Source: Desulfatitalea sp.
GTDB lineage: Bacteria > Desulfobacterota > Desulfobacteria > Desulfobacterales > Desulfosarcinaceae
DNA: 6,526 nt
Assembly: GCA_013041835.1 (NCBI GenBank)
Contig: JABDRH010000658.1
Location: 1-6,526, forward strand
Reading direction: 5' to 3'
Below the pieces are notes generated by a model. The model had not been told where the DNA came from. It saw only the letters and a program-made list of their open reading frames with translations, and did not search any database. The translations under genes were made by a program, and so were the position numbers. Every line of letters starts with the position of its first letter. Position 1 is the first letter of the stretch. Positions 1 to 6,062 of this stretch are shown piece after piece.

Positions 1-328
1 GATACAGATGGCCCGCCTCGGCCCGCGCTTCCAATTGATCCTCATCCAGTTCCACGGCCTTATTGAAGTAGCCAAAGGCTTTTTGTGCATTTTCGTCCTT
101 CAACTCGACCATGCCCAACAAGTAGTACGCCTCGGCATACTTCAAGTTCAGTTGAATTGCATTTTTTAGCGCCAGTCTGGCCTTTACCAGATCTCCTTTC
201 TCGTAGGATTCCTTGCCCTGGCTGTAAAACCGCTGCATTTTTTCTTCCTTGGACGCGCAACCGGCAAACAGCGTCAACGCCAGAAATAAAAGTATTGAAA
301 GGCGAAAAAAAAGAGTTATAGCTCTCAT
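1..328 (-). CDS. PrsT-like TPR lipoprotein of the exosortase/EPS system, 3' end cut by the window edge
   Basis: This is the N-terminal 109 residues of a larger protein that is still open at base 1. The protein starts MRAITLFFRLSILLFLALTL, a signal peptide with basic residues and a hydrophobic core, followed by FAGC with Cys24 as the likely lipidated residue. Position -3 is Phe rather than the usual Leu, so the lipobox is slightly atypical. From about residue 33 the sequence is helical-repeat-like. One TPR spans about 34-67 (FYSQGKESYEKGDLVKARLA, then NAIQLNLKYAEAYYLLG) and a second about 68-101 (KAFGYFNKAVELD). The CSKEEKM-type start followed by YEKGD and KNAIQL resembles PrsT, the long TPR protein of PEP-CTERM/exosortase systems, and the exosortase two genes upstream supports this. 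The ATG at 328 has a strong Shine-Dalgarno, AGGGAGG, five bases upstream. It likely acts in the periplasm or outer membrane in export or assembly of exopolysaccharide. TPR lipoprotein is firm; PrsT is an inference from the start and the context. Confidence 0.8.
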   Translation of the reverse strand, partial: MRAITLFFRLSILLFLALTLFAGCASKEEKMQRFYSQGKESYEKGDLVKARLALKNAIQLNLKYAEAYYLLGMVELKDENAQKAFGYFNKAVELDEDQLEARAEAGHLY

Positions 329-333
329 GTCAT

Positions 334-340
334 CCTCCCT
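334..340 (-). promoter_or_regulatory. Strong ribosome binding site of the TPR lipoprotein gene
   Basis: Read on the minus strand, AGGGAGG is followed by the 5-base spacer ATGAC and then the ATG at 328. It is the best Shine-Dalgarno match in the window. It fixes the start, because another ATG (333-331) lies inside the spacer but in a different frame. Confidence 0.75.
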
Positions 341-341
341 G

Positions 342-359
342 GCCTCCGCAAAGCGAGGC
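342..359 (-). promoter_or_regulatory. Stem-loop just upstream of the lipoprotein ribosome binding site
   Basis: The minus strand reads GCCTCGCTTTGCGGAGGC. This can form a 7-bp GC-rich stem with one bulged base and a TTT loop. It ends one base before the AGGGAGG ribosome binding site, so it would sit in the 5' leader and could affect translation or mRNA stability. On the plus strand the same hairpin is followed by TTTTAA, which looks like a plus-strand terminator, but no plus-strand gene precedes it. The structure is visible; the function is inference. Confidence 0.35.
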
Positions 360-373
360 TTTTAAGCGTGCAG

Positions 374-387
374 GCAACAAATCAACC
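374..387 (-). promoter_or_regulatory. Weak candidate sigma-54 promoter for the lipoprotein gene
   Basis: On the minus strand GGTTGATTTGTTGC has the GG-N10-GC spacing of a -24/-12 promoter and an exact TTGC at -12. The -24 element is poor (GGGTTG against TGGCAC). A start about 12 bases downstream would fall near 362, just before the leader hairpin. Some exosortase systems are known to be controlled by the PrsK/PrsR pair through sigma-54, which makes the site plausible. I saw no convincing sigma-70 alternative in this gap. Confidence 0.25.
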
Positions 388-393
388 CCAAGG

Positions 394-433
394 TTGCATA
401 AAAAAGGCAGCCGAATGCAAACGCACATTTGCA
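394..433 (-). repeat. Cluster of TGCAA-type inverted half-sites in the intergenic gap
   Basis: On the minus strand TGCAAA (433-428), TTTGCAT (421-415) and ATGCAA (399-394) are three related half-sites. The first two form an 18-base inverted repeat with a 6-base spacer. The second and third form a 6-bp inverted repeat with a 15-base spacer that includes a run of six T. The cluster lies directly upstream of the candidate promoter. It could be an operator or a structured RNA. Short AT-rich repeats also arise by chance. Confidence 0.3.
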
Positions 434-448
434 GGTAGAAGATTTTTG

Positions 449-462
449 AAGCCCTCCGGCTT
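449..462 (-). other. Small hairpin downstream of the dehydratase gene, possible weak terminator
   Basis: AAGCCGGAGGGCTT on the minus strand forms a 5-bp stem with a GGAG loop, 55 bases after the dehydratase stop codon. It is followed by CAAAAATC rather than a run of T, so it does not look like a strong intrinsic terminator for the minus-strand operon. On the plus strand the hairpin runs into TTTT. Transcription may read through into the lipoprotein gene or end by another mechanism. Confidence 0.25.
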
Positions 463-517
463 TTATCAGCATTAGGGTAAAGAAATCATTTTTTAGATAG
501 CACAGCTTCCCCCGCGG

Positions 518-2524
518 TTACTTGCCAGAATGCGCGACAGGATGCAGCGCAACCGGTGAAACCGTATCTGCCAAAGCGTCGACCCGCGCATGACCGGGCC
601 CACAGGCCACCAGGGTTGTTTCCGCCTGATCCGCCGGGCAGTGGTAGCCGGGTACGAGCTCATGAAACCTGGCCAGCAACGCCTTCCCTTGCTTGCCCCT
701 GATGAGCTGTTTGATTTGCGCCAACTGCGATTCCAGACGAGCCTTGTCCACCGGCATGGACACCGCCGTGCGGATTCGTGGATGGGAAGTGGGCTGAAGC
801 TGTTCGGCATCATTGAACAGCTCCTCGAACATCTTTTCTCCTGGCCGCAGCCCTGTAAACACGATATCGACATCCTCATACGGCCGTTTGCCCGAAAGGG
901 TGATCAGCCTTTCCGCCAGGTGCAGAATACGCACCGGCCGGCCCATATCCAGCACATAAATCTCGCCACCCGATCCCATGCAGCCGGCCTGGAGCACCAG
1001 TTGCACTGCTTCCGGGATGGTCATGAAGAAACGCTCGATGTCCGGATGGGTCACGGTCACCGCGTCGCCGTCTTGAATTTGCCGTTTGAAAATTGGAATG
1101 ACGCTGCCCGCCGATCCTAGCACATTGCCGAAGCGAACCGTCATGAAACGGGTGGCGCCGCCGTTGGAACTCTGCACCACCATCTCGGCGATACGCTTGG
1201 TGACGCCCATGACATTGGCGGGATTAACCGCCTTATCGGTGGAAATCATCACGAATCGCTTCACACCGGCGGCCACGGCAGCGCCGGCCACATTGAACGT
1301 CCCCTCGATGTTGTTATAGGCGGATTCGACCGGGGCCGGCTCCATCAAGGGCACATGCTTATAGGCCGCCGCATGAAACACGACATCGACCCGGTGTTCG
1401 GACATCAATGCCTTTAGCCCTTGCGCATCGTTTACGGATGAGATTGACGCCGATAGATCGGTTTTTGGAAAATCTCGCCGAAATTCCAGCAGCAGGTCAT
1501 ACAAGCTATTTTCGGAACGTTCCACCACCACCAGCTTCCTGGGTTCAAAACCGGCCACCTGGCGGCAGATTTCCGAACCGATGGAACCACCGCCGCCGGT
1601 AACCAGAACGGTCTTACCCTTCAGGTAGGCGCTGATCTTGTTCATTTCAATCTGCACCGGCGGCCGTTCGAGCAAATCCTCGATTTCCACTTCACGGACA
1701 TCATTGATGCTGACGCGGCCCTTGAGAATGTCATCGATGTGCGGAATGGTTTTAAACGGCACGGCCAGCGGCTTCAGCCGCTCCACCACCGCATCGACCT
1801 GGCGTCGATGGCCTTCCGGCCAGCAGAAGATAACGGAATCGACCTCGGAATACTTGCGATTGCCCGCCAACACCTGCTCGATCGATATGACCGGCACATC
1901 GCACACCCGCGTCAAACTAGTATCACCCGATTTGAGCGGATCGACGACCGCCATGGGCAAAAAGTTGCCTTGCGGGTCGCCGACAAACTCCTTTAAAACC
2001 GGTTGGATTTTGTCCAAGGGCCCCACCAGCAGCACACGCTTCACCGCTTCAACAGGCCGATGATGGTAAAAGCGCTCCCGAAAGCTGCGCATCAAAAATC
2101 GTATGCCGCCGGTGCACATAATGCTAAAAGTCATATCCAGGATATACAACTCTTCAGCCACGCCGGCGCGCTCCCACACCAGGCCGACACAATAAAAGAG
2201 CAGCGAACTGATCACCACCGCCCTGATGATATTGATCATATCCTCGAAACTGACGTAGCGCCAAAGCCCTTGATACAGATCATGCCAGTAAAAAACCAGA
2301 AGGCGCAAAAGAATCAATGGCAGGACGGAATTATAAAAGATGCCCAGCGCGGTGCCATCAGCGACCAGGCCGTTTATCAATAGGATACTGTATGCATAGC
2401 TGAGTGCGAACAGCAGGGCATGCACCGCCACATTGATCAACAGGCGATACGGCAATAAAAGTGCGATCACCTTTGACAATTTGTCGTGGATTGCCATTGA
2501 ACTCAGCAGATCGGATTGTCTCAT
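518..2524 (-). CDS. pglF: PglF/CapD-type membrane-anchored UDP-sugar 4,6-dehydratase
   Basis: The 668-residue protein probably converts UDP-GlcNAc to the UDP-4-keto-6-deoxy sugar, the first step to UDP-diacetylbacillosamine. About four membrane segments lie in residues 19-145. A first Rossmann-like domain covers about 160-265. The catalytic SDR domain begins near 303 with the NAD-binding TGGGGSIG (309-316) and carries HAAAYKHVPLME (384-395), STDKA (428-432) and PANVMGVTKR (435-444). The Tyr of the usual YxxxK is Met439 with Lys443 retained, as is normal in the large PglF/WbpM/FlaA1 dehydratases. FGNVLGS (465-471) and GLRPGEKMFEELF (558-570) are further family motifs. About 40 residues after LVPGY (623-627) form a tail without recognised motifs. 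The ATG at 2524 follows AGG at about 6 bases and lies 14 bases after the exosortase stop; an internal ATG at codon 10 is less well supported. The sequence alone does not separate PglF from CapD or WbpM; the neighbouring pglC, pglD and pglE homologues favour PglF. Confidence 0.88.
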   Translation of the reverse strand: MRQSDLLSSMAIHDKLSKVIALLLPYRLLINVAVHALLFALSYAYSILLINGLVADGTALGIFYNSVLPLILLRLLVFYWHDLYQGLWRYVSFEDMINIIRAVVISSLLFYCVGLVWERAGVAEELYILDMTFSIMCTGGIRFLMRSFRERFYHHRPVEAVKRVLLVGPLDKIQPVLKEFVGDPQGNFLPMAVVDPLKSGDTSLTRVCDVPVISIEQVLAGNRKYSEVDSVIFCWPEGHRRQVDAVVERLKPLAVPFKTIPHIDDILKGRVSINDVREVEIEDLLERPPVQIEMNKISAYLKGKTVLVTGGGGSIGSEICRQVAGFEPRKLVVVERSENSLYDLLLEFRRDFPKTDLSASISSVNDAQGLKALMSEHRVDVVFHAAAYKHVPLMEPAPVESAYNNIEGTFNVAGAAVAAGVKRFVMISTDKAVNPANVMGVTKRIAEMVVQSSNGGATRFMTVRFGNVLGSAGSVIPIFKRQIQDGDAVTVTHPDIERFFMTIPEAVQLVLQAGCMGSGGEIYVLDMGRPVRILHLAERLITLSGKRPYEDVDIVFTGLRPGEKMFEELFNDAEQLQPTSHPRIRTAVSMPVDKARLESQLAQIKQLIRGKQGKALLARFHELVPGYHCPADQAETTLVACGPGHARVDALADTVSPVALHPVAHSGK

Positions 2525-2538
2525 TTTTTACCTGCAGT

Positions 2539-4083
2539 CTAAGGCAGATAACTGTCCAATTCGCGAGCCGCGGCCACGGCGAACTGGTCCATTGTGGCTC
2601 TTGCCGAAAGTGTAGTGCCCAATTCCGGAACACTCATGATTAAACGAACCAGGGCGCCATCCGTGCGTCTTCGAAACAGGCCATCCCATATCAGAAAAAA
2701 CTTGGCGGTGTATTCACTAGTAAAATTGCGTCCCCGCCCCTGGTACCAGAAGTAGACCAGCATGGTGCTGTTGTTTTTATGGATCACCATCTCATTCAAC
2801 CGCAGCACCTCGCCGGCCGCCTCATTCAAGGGTAGCTCGCGACGCCTGTTTTCCTGGATGTACCACCCGGCGCCCGGCAGGCACAGCCGCGGCGTATGCA
2901 CAAAATCGCCGGCCTTGCGCTGATATTCGTAGTATGCCGAGTAGAAATTCAATACCGCGCCGCCTTCGTTATGATAGTTGATCATTACATATTCCTGTGC
3001 GCCGACGCGATCCCAGATATTCTCTTCGATGGTACCCCGATTGCCTTTCCAGCCAAGCATCTCCATGGGAAACGCCGATAGCGGCTGTTTGAGAAGCACC
3101 GGCGGCGTCGCGCCCAAGTAATGCACGATGAACGGTGTCAGCAAAATGGTTGCAACGGCAACACCTATTGCCGCCAACGAAGGCGTCCGATGCACCACAT
3201 CGCCCTTATCCGGAATCTCGGCTTCCCGAAGGGGCTCTCTGATCGGCAAACTGTTCAACAGCAGACTGATCCCACCGAACAAAAAGAAAGCAAGCATGAA
3301 CACTACCCAACCCGAAAAGCCATGGAAAAACCCTTCCGCCACTTCAGGCCCCCAGTAGATGGAGGCCACCCCGGTGCCCGCAATACGGATGACATTGGCC
3401 ATAATCGATAGCGGAATGGTGATCCCGACCAGTATCACCCGCTTCCACCACGGCAGCGGTTGCCAAAAAGCGAACAGTACGCCTAAAGTCAACATGGGAA
3501 GAATGAATCTGAGGCCGTTGCAGGCCTCGACCACCTGAAACTGGGTAAACCCCATATCGATAAGGTTGCCTTCCCGGTATGCCAAAATGCCCATGGCGTG
3601 GAGCGCTTTTACGGACAAATCGGAAGCAAGCAGTTGCAACGGGAAAGTGATGTTTCGGTAGACAAGTCCCGGCAGCGGAAGTGCAAGAAACAGAAAGGCC
3701 AAAGGGAATCGCAAGGTCTTGACCAGTTCAAACCCATAAAAGAACCACACCAACACCAGTACAAACAAAAAGATGGACGCACGAACCGTAAACACATCAG
3801 CTCCCAGCTCGCCCACTGCATAAACAAAGACCGGAAGAAAAAGCAACGGCGATGCGCGCCAATCGGTTTTGATCGAAATCCCGGCCAACTGATCCCTTTT
3901 CCGGTATATCAAGTAACCGGTCAGCGGCAGGATCAGCAGTCCATGGGAAAAATCATCATTGTTGAGCCATGTTTGAAACAGGGTCCACGACGTTTCCATG
4001 TATGAGAAAATCAACACCGGCAGGGAAAACGCGATGGGGACCAGGAAAAACAATATCTTCTGAGTACGCGTCGTGTGCTTCAT
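2539..4083 (-). CDS. Exosortase fused to a C-terminal EpsI domain
   Basis: This 514-residue protein is a multi-pass inner-membrane cysteine protease/transpeptidase fused to the accessory EpsI domain. The N-terminal part has about eight hydrophobic segments (roughly 10-27, 46-60, 78-95, 101-118, 123-141, 194-207, 214-240, 256-277). It carries the exosortase catalytic triad: Cys188 in VVEACNGLRF, Arg233 in MANVIRIAG and His254 in FFHGFSGW. A further membrane segment (about 302-321) leads to the EpsI domain, marked by YYEYQ (384-388) and HTPRLCLPGAGW (396-407). The enzyme would recognise C-terminal tripartite sorting tails on exported proteins, cut them and probably attach the product to a surface component. 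The XrtA and XrtD subfamilies can carry this fusion. XrtD, specific for VPLPA-CTERM, is my preferred guess given the suspected taxon, but the subtype is not proven. The ATG at 4083 has only a weak AAGG about 9 bases upstream. The gene lies 58 bases after pglE and 14 before pglF, so it is probably co-transcribed with them. Confidence 0.92.
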   Translation of the reverse strand: MKHTTRTQKILFFLVPIAFSLPVLIFSYMETSWTLFQTWLNNDDFSHGLLILPLTGYLIYRKRDQLAGISIKTDWRASPLLFLPVFVYAVGELGADVFTVRASIFLFVLVLVWFFYGFELVKTLRFPLAFLFLALPLPGLVYRNITFPLQLLASDLSVKALHAMGILAYREGNLIDMGFTQFQVVEACNGLRFILPMLTLGVLFAFWQPLPWWKRVILVGITIPLSIMANVIRIAGTGVASIYWGPEVAEGFFHGFSGWVVFMLAFFLFGGISLLLNSLPIREPLREAEIPDKGDVVHRTPSLAAIGVAVATILLTPFIVHYLGATPPVLLKQPLSAFPMEMLGWKGNRGTIEENIWDRVGAQEYVMINYHNEGGAVLNFYSAYYEYQRKAGDFVHTPRLCLPGAGWYIQENRRRELPLNEAAGEVLRLNEMVIHKNNSTMLVYFWYQGRGRNFTSEYTAKFFLIWDGLFRRRTDGALVRLIMSVPELGTTLSARATMDQFAVAAARELDSYLP

Positions 4084-4141
4084 GCATTGTTGCCTTTTAT
4101 GCTGTGTTCATCGTTTTTCATTCATATTTGGCATCAGGAAC

Positions 4142-5332
4142 TTATAGGTTCCGACAAAAGATGACAGCGTCAATCACCCGATCTAAATCGGCACGTGTCA
4201 TGGCCGTTCCCGACGGCAGACACAACCCATGATCGAACAGCATTTCCGCGATACGGCCGCCCACCGCCCGTGCCGGATACCTGCCCCGCAAGGTTGCATT
4301 GGATCGCTGCCTGCCCGAGCCGATATCCGCATCCACCACGAAAGCCGGCTGTAAGTGCATGGGTTTCCAAACCGGCCGTGCTTCAATGTTCCGCGCCTCA
4401 AGGGCCAGCCGCACCGCCTCCCGGTCCGTTCCGAACGCTTCAGGATCGATTAAAATCACCGTCAACCATCGTGTTGCCCGGCCATATCCGGCTTCCGGCA
4501 TGAAGGAAATGCCCGGCACTTCCGATAAAGCGGTGCGGTAGTAGTCAAAGATTTCGCGCGTGCGCCGCACCCTTGCTTCCAGACATTCGAGCTGCCCCAA
4601 ACCGATGGCCGCCAAAATGTTGCTCATGCGGTAGTTGTAGCCGATGGTGGCATGTTCGTAGTGCGGCGCCGCATCCCTGGCTTGTTGCGAAAGAAAGCGG
4701 GCGCGCTCAATGAAGTCCCCATCTTCCGACACCAGCATGCCGCCGCCCGAAGTGGTGATGATTTTGTTGCCATTGAACGAAAACACCGCGGCCGCCGCCC
4801 CTACGCCGGCGTGTCGTCCCTTGTACAACGCGCCAAGGGCCTCGGCGCTGTCGCTGATCACGGGCACGCCATAATGGTCGCAAATCGATACGATTCGATC
4901 CATGTCCACGCACTGACCATAAAGATCGGTAGGCACCACCGCCTTGGGCAATCGACCGTTTTTCGCGCATCGGGCCAGTTCGTCGGCCAACAGGTCGGGA
5001 TCAAGATTCCAGGTATCCCGATCCGCATCGATAAACACCGGCCGCGCCCCCTGAAAGACGATGGGTGTCACGCTGCCCACAAACGTCAGCGTCGATGCGA
5101 ACACCTCATCCCCCGGCCCCACTCCCAGGTTACGCATGGCCAAATGCATGGCCGCCGTCCCGCTCGACAGCGCCACGGCATGGGCAATGCCCACCACCTC
5201 GGCAAAGGCCTTTTCAAAGGTATCCACCATGGGTCCCACCGGCGCGATATAGTTGCTGTCAAACGCCTGCCGGATATATTCCAATTCCTTCCCGCCCATG
5301 TGGGGGGGCGAGAGAAATATGCGCCGATCCAT
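4142..5332 (-). CDS. pglE: PglE-like UDP-4-keto-sugar aminotransferase (DegT/DnrJ/EryC1/StrS family)
   Basis: The 396-residue PLP enzyme would aminate the 4-keto group of the UDP sugar made by the dehydratase, with glutamate the usual donor. Counting from the ATG at 5332: SSGTAAMHLA (56-65) is the PLP-phosphate region, VISDSAEALGA has the Asp161 that contacts the PLP nitrogen, and FSFNGNKIITTSGGGM contains the PLP-binding Lys190. NYRMSN (233-238) and the C-terminal GLCLPSGTAMT are typical of PglE-like members. A somewhat long loop (about 331-359) precedes RYPARAVGG. The start is taken at 5332 because GGAG lies 7 bases upstream and the protein then begins MDRRIFLSPPHMGG, the usual family start. 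An in-frame ATG at 5356 would add eight residues but has no ribosome binding site. The gene follows pglD after 43 bases. Aminotransferase is certain; the PglE assignment rests on these motifs plus neighbours. Confidence 0.92.
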   Translation of the reverse strand: MDRRIFLSPPHMGGKELEYIRQAFDSNYIAPVGPMVDTFEKAFAEVVGIAHAVALSSGTAAMHLAMRNLGVGPGDEVFASTLTFVGSVTPIVFQGARPVFIDADRDTWNLDPDLLADELARCAKNGRLPKAVVPTDLYGQCVDMDRIVSICDHYGVPVISDSAEALGALYKGRHAGVGAAAAVFSFNGNKIITTSGGGMLVSEDGDFIERARFLSQQARDAAPHYEHATIGYNYRMSNILAAIGLGQLECLEARVRRTREIFDYYRTALSEVPGISFMPEAGYGRATRWLTVILIDPEAFGTDREAVRLALEARNIEARPVWKPMHLQPAFVVDADIGSGRQRSNATLRGRYPARAVGGRIAEMLFDHGLCLPSGTAMTRADLDRVIDAVIFCRNL

Positions 5333-5339
5333 AGACGAT

Positions 5340-5343
5340 CTCC
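5340..5343 (-). promoter_or_regulatory. Ribosome binding site deciding the aminotransferase start
   Basis: GGAG on the minus strand is 7 bases before the ATG at 5332. It lies inside the reading frame that would be used if the ATG at 5356 were the start. That upstream ATG is preceded by CAGTTAGTGT, with no purine-rich match. The site therefore supports the shorter protein. Confidence 0.65.
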
Positions 5344-5375
5344 GATAATTAGCCATACACTAACTGAATGGGGGG

Positions 5376-6062
5376 TTAACGCTCAATGGTAGCCATAGAG
5401 GGCGTCCGCTGCATTATTCTCGCAGGCACACCCACGGCCGTGGCATGATCAGGGATATCCGATATCACCACCGCACCAGCGCCGATCACCGTATCAGCCC
5501 CAACCTGTGCGTGATTGATCACCTTTGCGCCAGTGCCCCAGAAGGATGCCTCGCCCACGGTCACGCCACCAGAGATATTGCATGCCGGCATCAATGAGCA
5601 GTAGTCGCCAATAACCGCCTCGTGCCCCACGGTGCAGGCCAAATTGAGAAGAACATGCCGCCCGATATCGACGTTGGTGGTGATAATCGTACCGGCGCAG
5701 ATAATTGCGCCTTCTCCAATCCGCACATGTTTAGATGAACCGCAAATCACGGTCGGATGAATGAGACTTGGATAGGTTAATCGAGAATTGTTTACTTTTC
5801 CGATCACCTTGCGCTTCACACCGGGCATACCGAGGGCAAAGACAACCGCAAGGGGACTGAACCATGTGTTGAGATCCTCCATGCCGCCAAGCACGGCCCA
5901 GTCATTGACCCGGCCCCCTTTGGCTTTTCCATCATCAAAAAAACCAATGATCTCCCAGCACGGCTTGACGGCATTTATCTGTTCGATCAACATGGCGACT
6001 TCCAAGCCAAATCCGCCCGCACCGTAAACTGCAATCGGCTTTAGATCCAAATCGACATTCAC
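5376..6062 (-). CDS. pglD: PglD-like sugar O/N-acyltransferase, left-handed beta-helix type
   Basis: The 228-residue enzyme would use acetyl-CoA to acetylate the 4-amino group of the UDP sugar, completing UDP-N,N'-diacetylbacillosamine. The N-terminal domain has the nucleotide-sugar-binding GAGGFG (14-19) and GFFDD (40-44). From about 100 the sequence turns into hexapeptide repeats of a left-handed beta-helix (IGEGAIICAGTIITTNVDIG, then VIGDYCSLMPACNISGGVTV). His147-Glu148 in CTVGHEAVIGDY match the catalytic His and following acidic residue of PglD. GVPARIM (211-217) closes the helix as in the family. The start is a GTG at 6062 whose last two bases lie in the TGA of the upstream transferase gene (overlap GTGA), which suggests translational coupling; a nearby ATG at 6058 is out of frame. 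The family also includes NeuD and PerB-like enzymes. Flanking pglC and pglE homologues make PglD the best call. Confidence 0.9.
   Translation of the reverse strand: MNVDLDLKPIAVYGAGGFGLEVAMLIEQINAVKPCWEIIGFFDDGKAKGGRVNDWAVLGGMEDLNTWFSPLAVVFALGMPGVKRKVIGKVNNSRLTYPSLIHPTVICGSSKHVRIGEGAIICAGTIITTNVDIGRHVLLNLACTVGHEAVIGDYCSLMPACNISGGVTVGEASFWGTGAKVINHAQVGADTVIGAGAVVISDIPDHATAVGVPARIMQRTPSMATIER

Noticed and set aside
85..321. Plus-strand and alternate minus-strand frames over the lipoprotein
   Set aside because: The minus-strand frame from the ATG at 328 has a strong ribosome binding site, a signal peptide and TPRs; the others have none of these.
342..365. Plus-strand intrinsic terminator (hairpin followed by TTTT)
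   Set aside because: No plus-strand gene exists upstream for it to terminate. The hairpin is more simply read as part of the minus-strand leader.
590..1120. Plus-strand open frame of 176 codons
   Set aside because: It is antisense to the catalytic domain of the dehydratase, whose motifs are clear. The antisense translation shows no family motif.
3598..4005. Plus-strand open frame of 135 codons
   Set aside because: It is antisense to the membrane part of the exosortase. The very Gln/Lys-rich product is the expected complement of hydrophobic codons.
4084..4141. Tiny ATG-to-TGA frame (MNEKR) and other ATGs in the gap before the exosortase gene
   Set aside because: It has no ribosome binding site and no sign of a leader-peptide function. 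ATG-rich AT stretches give such frames by chance.
4652..5392. Plus-strand open frame of 246 codons
   Set aside because: It mirrors the aminotransferase gene in the GC-rich codon pattern. The product is rich in His and Arg with no recognisable domain.
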